Below are positions 1-6,483 of a DNA stretch of 16,808 bases, in pieces. A program made the translations under genes and the position numbers. The notes beneath the pieces were generated by a model. The model was not told the DNA's origin. It ran no database searches and saw only the letters and a program-made list of their open reading frames with translations. The first letter of the stretch is position 1. Each line of letters begins with the position of its first letter. The DNA comes from Solirubrobacteraceae bacterium (lineage in GTDB: Bacteria > Actinomycetota > Thermoleophilia > Solirubrobacterales > Solirubrobacteraceae): contig JASHYF010000133.1 of assembly GCA_030043235.1 (NCBI GenBank), positions 1 through 16,808 of the forward strand, in the 5' to 3' direction.

Positions 1-379
1 CCTATCCCTGCGCCCCCCGGGTCGCGAGGCTCACGGGTGGGCCCGCGTCACGGTCGGCGCCGCGGAGCCAGCCACGGTAGAGCATCGGCCTGGCAGTGTA
101 CCCCCACCGAGGCACCGAGGCGCTCCCACCGGCGCCTCTGAGCCCTCCGTGTCCGAGCCCGCATCCGGGGGATACATGCGTCGCTGTATCCCCCGGATAA
201 TCGCGCCGGACCGCTTCTATCCGAAACATGCCACCCGGCCAATTGCGCGTGAGCAAGCCGCGCTCGAAACTGTCCAAGGTTAGTTAATTCATCAGGCTCG
301 CCTGGAGCTCCCCGACCAGGCACACGCCGGCGGCCCGCCGGCCCGGACGGAGAAAAAGGGGCAAACGAGGCATGACACC
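1..379. other. Non-coding leader upstream of the cytochrome c operon
   Basis: I see no convincing gene in these 379 bases. An open frame on the - strand (2-277) begins with TTG, has no recognisable motif and low-complexity Gly/Arg-rich composition, and is probably a GC-rich chance frame. The main structure is a perfect inverted repeat at 163-198. A short AT-richer patch near 278-292 could belong to a promoter for the downstream operon, but I cannot fit a convincing -35/-10 pair. The left edge may contain the end of an upstream gene that I cannot recognise. Confidence 0.5.
163..198. promoter_or_regulatory. Perfect 14-bp inverted repeat (operator or leader hairpin)
   Basis: The left arm ATCCGGGGGATACA (163-176) is exactly complementary to the right arm TGTATCCCCCGGAT (185-198), with an 8-nt loop. 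It lies about 180 bases before the first start codon of the cytochrome c operon. No T-run follows on either strand, so it is not a standard intrinsic terminator. A dimeric repressor or activator site, or a leader RNA hairpin, fits better. The regulator is unknown. The MerR/BldC-like domain encoded at the end of this operon is one speculative candidate. Confidence 0.55.
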
Positions 380-1258
380 ATGACACGCTCCGCAAGACAG
401 AGACAACGTACAGACAGGGACCGGCTCGACCCCCAGGCCCGGACCGGCGTCACGGCCCAGGCGAGCGCCGAGGACATCGACAGAGCCCACAGGGAGCACA
501 GAGAGCTGGTGAGCTTTCTCGAAAGCGCTCCGGAGAGCGTGCGCGGCTGGGCCCGGCACGAGATCGCCGCGGCCGACGAGGCGCTCGCGGCGCTCTCCCA
601 TGCGACCAGTGGAAGGCCGGCTCGCCGCCTCTCGGCTCGCCGCCCCTCGGCTCGCCGCCCCTCGTCGCGCCGCCCCTCGTCGCGCCGCCCCTCCTACTCG
701 CTGAGGCGAATCGCGATCGGGGCGCTCGCTCTCGCCGTGATCGCCGGCGTCGTCGTCGGCGTCTACGAGATCGGGGGTGCTCACAGCAAGACGAGCTCCC
801 AGGAAGGCGGGGCGGGCGAATCGCAGGCGCTCACGTCCGCTCAGCAAAAGCACGTCTCCGCGCTGATGGCTGAGCTCAAGAGCGAACCGAAGGACGTCGA
901 AGCGCTGATCGCACTCGGCGACGTCTACTTCGAAGCCAAGAACTACAACGTTGCCGGCGGCTGGATGAGGCGGGCCGTCGCGGCCGACCCGGGGAACATG
1001 ACAGCGCACATGGCGCTCGGCGCGGCGGAGTTCAACATCGGCGACGCCGCCGACGCCCGCACGAACTGGCTGGACGTCGTCGCCGCCGACCCGAAGGACG
1101 TCGAAGCGTACTACGACCTCGGGTTCGTGTACGTGAGCAAAGAACCGCCCGACATGACCGATGCAAAGAAGGTGTGGGAGAAGGTCATCGCGCTGGCCCC
1201 CCACTCCTCCGAGGCCAAGACGGTTGAAATGCACATCAAGGGGTTGACGAAGGGATGA
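380..1258 (+). CDS. Membrane-anchored TPR protein of the cytochrome c operon
   Basis: A 292-residue protein with a charged cytoplasmic N-terminus (1-75), an Arg/Ser/Pro repeat (about 80-106), one transmembrane helix (about 110-129) and an extracytoplasmic domain. That domain has two to three tetratricopeptide units between about 155 and 285, e.g. ALIALGDVYFEAKNY, AHMALGAAEFNIGD and AYYDLGFVYV. TPR domains of this NrfG/CcmH-like kind often hold unfolded apocytochrome during heme attachment. That role is inferred here from the downstream ccdA-resB-ccsA genes. The ATG at 380 is preferred because GAGG at 367-370 is well spaced, and the nearby ATG at 372 runs into a stop after three codons. The stop overlaps the ccdA start (ATGA). 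The 15-nt repeat in the juxtamembrane segment is unusual. No heme-binding CxxCH is present. Confidence 0.85.
   Translation: MTRSARQRQRTDRDRLDPQARTGVTAQASAEDIDRAHREHRELVSFLESAPESVRGWARHEIAAADEALAALSHATSGRPARRLSARRPSARRPSSRRPSSRRPSYSLRRIAIGALALAVIAGVVVGVYEIGGAHSKTSSQEGGAGESQALTSAQQKHVSALMAELKSEPKDVEALIALGDVYFEAKNYNVAGGWMRRAVAADPGNMTAHMALGAAEFNIGDAADARTNWLDVVAADPKDVEAYYDLGFVYVSKEPPDMTDAKKVWEKVIALAPHSSEAKTVEMHIKGLTKG
618..692 (+). repeat. Five tandem 15-nt units coding an Arg/Ser/Pro repeat
   Basis: Five consecutive 15-nt units (618-632, 633-647, 648-662, 663-677, 678-692). Units 2 and 3 are identical, and so are units 4 and 5; the first differs from unit 2 near its end. The two groups differ at a few positions. 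The repeat is in frame and encodes repeated (S/A)RRPS just before the transmembrane helix of the TPR protein. Because the unit is a multiple of three, copy number can change without breaking the frame. The positive charge fits the cytoplasmic side of the membrane. Confidence 0.9.
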
Positions 1259-1992
1259 CCGACGTCGGCATCCCGGTCGCCTTCCTCGCGGGGATCGTCT
1301 CCTTCGCCTCGCCGTGCGTCCTGCCGCTGGTTCCCGGCTACGTCAGCTACATGGTCGCCACCAGCCCGGGCGGCTCAACGGCGTCGCGCAGGGTGCCCTT
1401 CTTCCACGCGCTCGCCTTCGTCGCCGGCTTCTCGGCCGTGTTCATCGCCATCTGGGCCTCGGTCGGGCTGATCGGCTACGTCCTGCGCGACTACGTCGGC
1501 CTCCTGCGAGAGCTCGGCGGCGCGGTTCTGGTCTTCATGGGGCTGCACGTCGCCGGGGTGATAAACATCGCGGCGCTCCACCGCGAGAAGCGGCTGCCGA
1601 TGCCGCGTGCCGCCGGCGCCTCGGAGCACGCGGGATGGGGCGCCTCGTGCGGTCCCCGCTACGGGCGCTCCGCCCTGCTCGGCGTCATCTTCTCGGCGGG
1701 CTGGACGCCCTGCGTCGGCCCGATCCTGGGCGGGATCATCGGCCTGGCCTCGGTGAGCGCGAGCGTCGCCCAGGGCACCCTCCTGCTGCTCGTCTACGCG
1801 CTCGGACTGGGCATCCCGTTCATCCTCGTCGCGCTCGGCCTCTCGGAGGTCAGCGACCGGCTCGGCTGGCTGCGCAGGCACAACGCGGCGGTCAGCGTAG
1901 TGACCGGGGCGATGCTCGTCGGGATCGGCTTTTTGATGATCACCAACACCTTCGGGCAACTGTCGCACTCTCTCCCGCTGGGCGAAATGTGA
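1255..1992 (+). CDS. ccdA: Cytochrome c biogenesis protein CcdA (thiol:disulfide transporter)
   Basis: A 245-residue polytopic membrane protein of the CcdA/DsbD-beta family, of usual length and with about six hydrophobic helices. It carries electrons from cytoplasmic thioredoxin across the membrane to reduce an extracytoplasmic thioredoxin, here most likely the ResA-like protein at 4344. The two redox cysteines are visible in the family motifs: C21 in SFASPCVLPLVPGY and C153 in SAGWTPCVGPILG. A third cysteine (C132) lies in the loop after helix 3 and is not typical. The start overlaps the TPR gene stop by four bases (ATGA), which suggests translational coupling. resB follows after 9 bases. 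Confidence 0.96.
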   Translation: MTDVGIPVAFLAGIVSFASPCVLPLVPGYVSYMVATSPGGSTASRRVPFFHALAFVAGFSAVFIAIWASVGLIGYVLRDYVGLLRELGGAVLVFMGLHVAGVINIAALHREKRLPMPRAAGASEHAGWGASCGPRYGRSALLGVIFSAGWTPCVGPILGGIIGLASVSASVAQGTLLLLVYALGLGIPFILVALGLSEVSDRLGWLRRHNAAVSVVTGAMLVGIGFLMITNTFGQLSHSLPLGEM

Positions 1993-2001
1993 GGGGCACA
2001 C

Positions 2002-3480
2002 ATGAGTCACACTGTCACCGCACCCGCACCTCCCAGACTCCCCCGGGAGCCGGCCGCCGAGCTTCGCCGCCCGGCCCTGCCGCCGCACGTCTGGATCCTC
2101 CGCAAGCTGACCTCGATGCGAGTGGCACTGGTGGCGCTGTTCGTGCTCGCCGTGCTGACCCTGGCGGGCATTCTTCTCAACCAGGCCCCCAGCTCCGTCA
2201 CGAGCAACCAGGCCGCCTATGCCGAATGGCTCAGCTCCGTGCGCCCCGATTACGGGGGCTGGACTGGAATCCTGAACGCGCTCGGGCTCTTCTCGGTGTT
2301 CTCCTCGATCTGGTTCAGGGGGACGGTGCTGTTCCTTTCGGTCAGCGTCCTGACGTGCTCCGTGCGCCGCTTCCCCGGCCTGTGGAGGACGGCGACCCGG
2401 CCACGGATGGTCATGACGGACGCGTTCTTCGAGCGGGCGCCGCACACGGCGCGGATCGTCTCGGAGAAGGATCAGGGCGCCGCCCTCGCTGCGCTGCGCA
2501 CCGCCTTCCGCAAGAACGGCTTCCGCGTCAGCACCGAGAGAGACGGCGAGGACATCCATGTCTGCGCCGACCGCTTCCGCTGGGGGCCGTTCGGCAGGAT
2601 CGCCGCTCACGTGAGCTTCGTCGTCATCCTCCTCGGCGCGGTGGCCACGGGCACGGGCGGCTTCCGGGACGAATCGTTCGCCATCCCGGTCGGCGACAGG
2701 ATGGCCGTGGGACACGGAACCGGCCTGGCGGTCGAAGCCAAGTCGTTCGTCGACTCCTACTACCCCAGCGGCCCGCCACGCGCCTACGAAAGCCAGCTCG
2801 TCCTTTACAAGAACGGCGTCCCGGTCCACACGCAGGAGGATCGGGTCAACCACCCGATGCGCTACGACGGCGTCACCTTCTACCAGTCATACTTCGGCCC
2901 CGCCGTTGTGATGCGCGCTCAGACCAGCTCCGGCCAGGTCATCTTCAACCAGGGCGTTGCGCTGCAGTACGAGTCGCAAGACGAAAAGGAGAGCATCGGC
3001 AGGTTCGAACTCCCGCAACAGGGCCTGAAAGTCTTCGTGGTCTCACCCCGGTCGGGGGAGATCGACCCGGGCATCCCTGCGGGCTCGACGCAGCTCGAGG
3101 TCTACGACATCGACAACGAAACGCCTGCGGGCATCCAGGTGCTCTCGCAGGGCAAGCCGGCCACGATCGCCGGCGTCCGCTTCACGTTCGTGCGCGAACG
3201 CGAGTTCACGGGCCTGATCGTCGCCCACGACCCGGGGGCGACGATCGTCTGGATCGGCGCGGCGCTGCTGGTGCTCGGCCTGTTCACGACCTTCTACTTC
3301 CCGCACCGGCGGGTCAGGGCCGTGCTCCGCCCCGGGGCTGGCGGCAGCGAGATCGGGATTGCCGCGATCGAGCGCCGCCATCCGGCATTTCCGGGGCTGT
3401 TCGAGCATCTCGTGCAAGACATACGGCGCGCCGCCGGCCAGGGCGCGCAACCCCCTAGAGAAGGAGGAGCCGATGCTTAG
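2002..3480 (+). CDS. resB: System II cytochrome c biogenesis protein ResB/Ccs1
   Basis: A 492-residue ResB-family membrane protein. Together with CcsA it forms the System II synthase, which moves heme outward and attaches it to CxxCH apocytochromes. I see four transmembrane segments (about 39-60, 94-119, 199-218, 413-434) with a large extracytoplasmic domain between the third and fourth. H203 in RIAAHVSFV is the conserved third-helix histidine of this family. The family-typical stretch NHPMRYDGVTFYQSYFG lies near residues 283-299. The ATG is preceded by GAGGGG at 1991-1996. The C-terminal tail after the last helix (435-492) is Arg-rich and presumably cytoplasmic. The stop lies inside the start of ccsA. 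Confidence 0.96.
   Translation: MSHTVTAPAPPRLPREPAAELRRPALPPHVWILRKLTSMRVALVALFVLAVLTLAGILLNQAPSSVTSNQAAYAEWLSSVRPDYGGWTGILNALGLFSVFSSIWFRGTVLFLSVSVLTCSVRRFPGLWRTATRPRMVMTDAFFERAPHTARIVSEKDQGAALAALRTAFRKNGFRVSTERDGEDIHVCADRFRWGPFGRIAAHVSFVVILLGAVATGTGGFRDESFAIPVGDRMAVGHGTGLAVEAKSFVDSYYPSGPPRAYESQLVLYKNGVPVHTQEDRVNHPMRYDGVTFYQSYFGPAVVMRAQTSSGQVIFNQGVALQYESQDEKESIGRFELPQQGLKVFVVSPRSGEIDPGIPAGSTQLEVYDIDNETPAGIQVLSQGKPATIAGVRFTFVREREFTGLIVAHDPGATIVWIGAALLVLGLFTTFYFPHRRVRAVLRPGAGGSEIGIAAIERRHPAFPGLFEHLVQDIRRAAGQGAQPPREGGADA
3461..3467 (+). promoter_or_regulatory. Strong Shine-Dalgarno that fixes the ccsA start
   Basis: AAGGAGG at 3461-3467 stands five bases before the ATG at 3473, inside the last codons of resB. 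The reading frame is open further upstream (to 3359), but this site and the hydrophobic first helix support the internal ATG. Confidence 0.85.
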
Positions 3481-4351
3481 GCTATCCCAGTACTGCGTCT
3501 TCGCCGGCATCGTCGCGGTGGCCGCGGCGCTGACCTCCTATGTCCTGGCCTTCGCGTCCGACCGCGTCGCCCGGGCTCACACGGTGTTCGCGGCGGAGAG
3601 CTCCGGCGGCACAGTCACGACGATCGCCGCTGGCGAAGCTCCGCGGGGCGCCGCCGCCTTCGGCACGTTGACGACATGGCTGTCGCTCGGCTTCCTCTCA
3701 GCGGCGCTCGTCTTCCGCGCGATTGCCACCGGCCACGGCCCGTTCGCGAACATGTACGAGTTCTCGGTCGCCTTCGCGTGGGGCGCGCTGGTCATCAACG
3801 CGTACTTCATGCGGCGCTATCGCCAGTGGGCCGTCGGCGTGATCGTGCTGCCGGTCGCGCTGGGCCTCTTGCTCTACTCCACGACGGTCTCGAGCGCGGA
3901 CGAGCCGCTCGTCCCGGCGCTTCAGAACAACCTGCTGCTGACGGCCCACGTGGCCACCGCGGTGGTCGCCTACGGCGCCTTCGCCGTCGGCTTCGCGGCC
4001 GCGGTTCTCTACCTGCTCAACCGTGAAGACCGGGGATCGCTCCTGCCCAAGCGCCAGCTGCTGGACGACCTGTCCTACAGAGCGGCGCTGATCGGCTTCC
4101 CGTTTCTGACCCTGACGATCGTCCTGGGGGCCATCTGGGCCGACATCGCATGGGGCAAGTACTGGAGCTGGGATCCCAAGGAGTCTGCCTCGCTCGTCAC
4201 ATGGGTCGTCTGCTGCGCCTACCTGCACGCCCGCGCCGCCCGCGGCTGGCGCGGACAGCGCGCGGCGGTGCTGCTCATAGCGGTGTTCGCGGCGGTCCTG
4301 TTCTGCTACTACGGCAATCTCTTCTTCGGGGGGCTGCACAGCTATGGCTAG
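3473..4351 (+). CDS. ccsA: System II cytochrome c synthase subunit CcsA/ResC
   Basis: A 292-residue polytopic membrane protein of the CcmC/CcsA heme-handling superfamily. The signature tryptophan-rich WWD region is at 222-244 (WADIAWGKYWSWDPKES, then LVTW). Candidate heme-coordinating histidines flank it: H159 in the helix LLTAHVATAVVAYG and H289 in the C-terminal GGLHSYG. The motif GPFANMYEFSVAFAW (89-103) is also typical. It works with ResB in heme delivery and ligation. The start was chosen from the AAGGAGG site; it overlaps the resB stop by 8 bases, and its own stop overlaps resA by 8 bases. Confidence 0.96.
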   Translation: MLRLSQYCVFAGIVAVAAALTSYVLAFASDRVARAHTVFAAESSGGTVTTIAAGEAPRGAAAFGTLTTWLSLGFLSAALVFRAIATGHGPFANMYEFSVAFAWGALVINAYFMRRYRQWAVGVIVLPVALGLLLYSTTVSSADEPLVPALQNNLLLTAHVATAVVAYGAFAVGFAAAVLYLLNREDRGSLLPKRQLLDDLSYRAALIGFPFLTLTIVLGAIWADIAWGKYWSWDPKESASLVTWVVCCAYLHARAARGWRGQRAAVLLIAVFAAVLFCYYGNLFFGGLHSYG

Positions 4352-4940
4352 CGGACGGGGTGGGCTCAGCCGAGGCAGGACGCTGCTGGTGATGGCCGTG
4401 ACCGCCGCCGCCATCCTGGCCGTCTCCTACCTGGTCAACCGGCCGGCGTCGGGCGGCAGCTTGAGCTCGGTCGCGCTCTCGGGCGCCGCCACGGGCCCGG
4501 CGCCGGAAGTCGGACGCCCGGCCCCGAACTTCACCGCGACGACGGTAGAAGGCGTGAAGGTCACGCTGAGCAGCCTGCGGGGCCATCCGGTCTGGCTGAC
4601 CTTCGGAGCCTCCTGGTGCCAGTCGTGCCGGGCGGAGAACCCGGACATCGAGGCCGCTTACGAAAAGTACCGCGCTCGGGGGCTGGAGGTCCTTCAGATC
4701 TTCATCGAGGACAGCAAGTCCGACATCGAAGAATACGCGAAGCGGACCGGCCTCACCTATCCGAAGATCGACGACTCCGGCCGGATCGCCAACAGCTACC
4801 GGATCGTCGGCATCCCCTCGCATTTCTTCATCGACAGCTCCGGGATCCTGAGGGAGATCAGGATCTCCTCTCTCGACCCGTCGATGATCAGCGAAGACCT
4901 CGCGCAGATCGGAGTCGAGAGTGCCGGATCGAGCGGATGA
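4344..4940 (+). CDS. resA: Membrane-anchored thioredoxin ResA/TlpA
   Basis: A 198-residue protein with an N-terminal signal-anchor (about 12-31) and a TlpA/ResA-like thioredoxin domain (about 55-190). The active site is W91-CQSC (C92, C95), and the cis-proline loop is GIPSHFF with P158. In the family this protein reduces the disulfide in the CxxCH motif of an apocytochrome before heme attachment, and is itself recharged by CcdA. Both partners are in the same operon: CcdA upstream and a nine-CxxCH client directly downstream. The start overlaps the ccsA stop by 8 bases and the end overlaps the cytochrome gene by 20 bases. Confidence 0.93.
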   Translation: MASGRGGLSRGRTLLVMAVTAAAILAVSYLVNRPASGGSLSSVALSGAATGPAPEVGRPAPNFTATTVEGVKVTLSSLRGHPVWLTFGASWCQSCRAENPDIEAAYEKYRARGLEVLQIFIEDSKSDIEEYAKRTGLTYPKIDDSGRIANSYRIVGIPSHFFIDSSGILREIRISSLDPSMISEDLAQIGVESAGSSG

Positions 4941-6483
4941 GACGGATGAGACGGATCGGACGGACCGGGCGCCGCGCGAGCCCACGCGGACGCGTTTCAG
5001 GCGCATCCGCGCGCTCGCCGCTCGGCACGTGCGCCCGCCGCAGAGCGTCCGCGGATTCGTCATCGCGGTGATCGTCGTGGGCGCGATCGGCTCTGCGGTG
5101 GGAATCGGCGGGCTCAGCTTCCAGAAGTTCAGCGAGACGGAAGGCTTCTGCTCGCAGTGCCACGTCATGGCCCCCGAGGTGGCCGCGCACAAGGTGGGGG
5201 TCCATCGCGACGTGTCCTGCGGTGAGTGTCATGTCGCGCCGAGCCTCCTCGGCGTCGTCAAGTCGAAGATCAGAGGAGCCGTGCAGCTCGCCGAGGTGAT
5301 CACCGACACCTACCCGAAGCCGATCCCGGAGCCGGAACCCGACCTGCTTCCGCCCCCCCAGGAGACGTGCATGAAATGCCACCCCCTGAGCGAGATCGCA
5401 AAAGAAGAAAGCCTGAAGCTCGTGCTGCACTCCCGCTACCGCGAAGACGAGGCCAACACGCGGGAAATGGTCGCCGTGGTGGCCCGTCCGTATCGCCTCG
5501 ACGAAGGATCGGCGAGCCGCGGCGTGCACTGGCACGTCGAGGTGCAAGTCGAATACGCGAGCCCCGCCGGGAACGAACAGAAAATCGACTGGATTCGAGT
5601 CAAGTACAAGAACGGCCAGACCGAACAGTTCATCGCCCGCTCGCAGGTCACCGTCTCCAGCGACGTGCAGGCGGACATCGACCGCGTCCTGCACACGGAG
5701 AAGGTGCATGAAATGACCTGCATCACCTGCCACAACCGCGTCGGCCACGAATTCCCCAGCCCTACCGAAGCGGTCGATGAAGCGGTCGCGGACGGCTCCA
5801 TCAGCCAGTCCCTCCCCTACATCGTGCGCGAAGGGGTTGCGCGCCTCAGCAAGCGCTACTCCTCCTACGGTGAAGCGGACAAGGCGATCGAAGGCATACG
5901 CGGCGTGTACGCGTCCCGCTACCCGCTCGTCTCGCGCACGCGCAAAGCGGAAATCAACCACGCGGTCAGCAAGCTGAAGACCCTCTACCGGCTTGTCGCG
6001 GACCCTGAAATGAACATGGTCTCGGCCGACTACCCCAACGACGAAACCATGGCCGGCTGCATGCGCTGCCACGACGGCGCCCATTACGAGGTCGCCTCCG
6101 ACGGGCGCCTGATGAGCAACACGATCCCGTGGGAATGCACGACATGCCACACCTTCCCGCAGGTCGGCTCGAAGCTGACCAGCATAGATCTGCTCTCCCC
6201 GCCCCCCGAAAAGCAGGCCAAGACCTGGATCTTCGAACACGGCCGCAGCCCCGAGGCGCTCGAACCGGGCGCCGCGAACAACAGCTCCTGCACGAGCTGC
6301 CACAGCACCGGCGCGGTGAGGGTGGACCTGGAAGAAATGGTCTTCAACCACCCCAAGTTGATCGAAGAGTTCGGTCTGCAGCTGTGTGGCTACTGCCACA
6401 CCGAAGCCTTCTGCTCCAGGTGCCACAAGATGCAGGCCCTGGGCCTGGGGGAAGACGTCACCAAGAGCTGGGAGCCGGAATGA
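4921..6483 (+). CDS. Nine-heme NapC/NirT-type membrane cytochrome c
   Basis: A 520-residue protein: a charged N-terminus with an Asp/Glu/Thr/Arg repeat, one transmembrane helix (about 46-64) and nine CxxCH heme sites starting at C77, C100, C150, C267, C380, C406, C457, C489 and C498. The first four, with EGFCSQCHVM, SCGECHVAP and MTCITCHNRVGH, match the tetraheme NapC/NirT quinol-dehydrogenase pattern. A roughly 110-residue insertion, mostly free of heme sites, separates hemes 3 and 4. The last five motifs form an added C-terminal multiheme domain. The likely role is to oxidise membrane quinol and pass electrons to an extracytoplasmic partner. The acceptor is unknown, and no reductase is encoded in the window. 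The start is GTG at 4921 with GGAG at 4911-4914. It overlaps resA by 20 bases and hemA by 4. Confidence 0.93.
   Translation: MPDRADETDETDRTDRAPREPTRTRFRRIRALAARHVRPPQSVRGFVIAVIVVGAIGSAVGIGGLSFQKFSETEGFCSQCHVMAPEVAAHKVGVHRDVSCGECHVAPSLLGVVKSKIRGAVQLAEVITDTYPKPIPEPEPDLLPPPQETCMKCHPLSEIAKEESLKLVLHSRYREDEANTREMVAVVARPYRLDEGSASRGVHWHVEVQVEYASPAGNEQKIDWIRVKYKNGQTEQFIARSQVTVSSDVQADIDRVLHTEKVHEMTCITCHNRVGHEFPSPTEAVDEAVADGSISQSLPYIVREGVARLSKRYSSYGEADKAIEGIRGVYASRYPLVSRTRKAEINHAVSKLKTLYRLVADPEMNMVSADYPNDETMAGCMRCHDGAHYEVASDGRLMSNTIPWECTTCHTFPQVGSKLTSIDLLSPPPEKQAKTWIFEHGRSPEALEPGAANNSSCTSCHSTGAVRVDLEEMVFNHPKLIEEFGLQLCGYCHTEAFCSRCHKMQALGLGEDVTKSWEPE

Noticed and set aside
2..277. Possible 91-codon - strand gene at the left edge
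   Set aside because: TTG start, Gly/Arg-rich low-complexity product, no ribosome site, and it runs through the perfect inverted repeat.
372..383. Micro-ORF (ATG ACA CCA TGA) overlapping the TPR gene start
   Set aside because: The ribosome site is only one base from this ATG and correctly spaced for the ATG at 380. A similar start-stop at 15772 before the U32 gene is also likely coincidence.
1375..2853. 492-codon - strand open frame
   Set aside because: Antisense shadow of ccdA/resB, with composition dominated by Arg, Asp, Glu and Gly and no domain.
1314..3458. 714-codon + strand open frame
   Set aside because: It runs over ccdA and resB in another frame, is extremely Arg/Ala/Pro-rich and has no motif. 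It is a high-GC shadow of two well-supported genes.
6129..6479. Longer HTH-GluTR start inside the cytochrome gene
   Set aside because: The extra upstream residues are the cytochrome coding sequence read in another frame. The ATGA overlap at 6480 and the HTH beginning at residue 13 support the short start.
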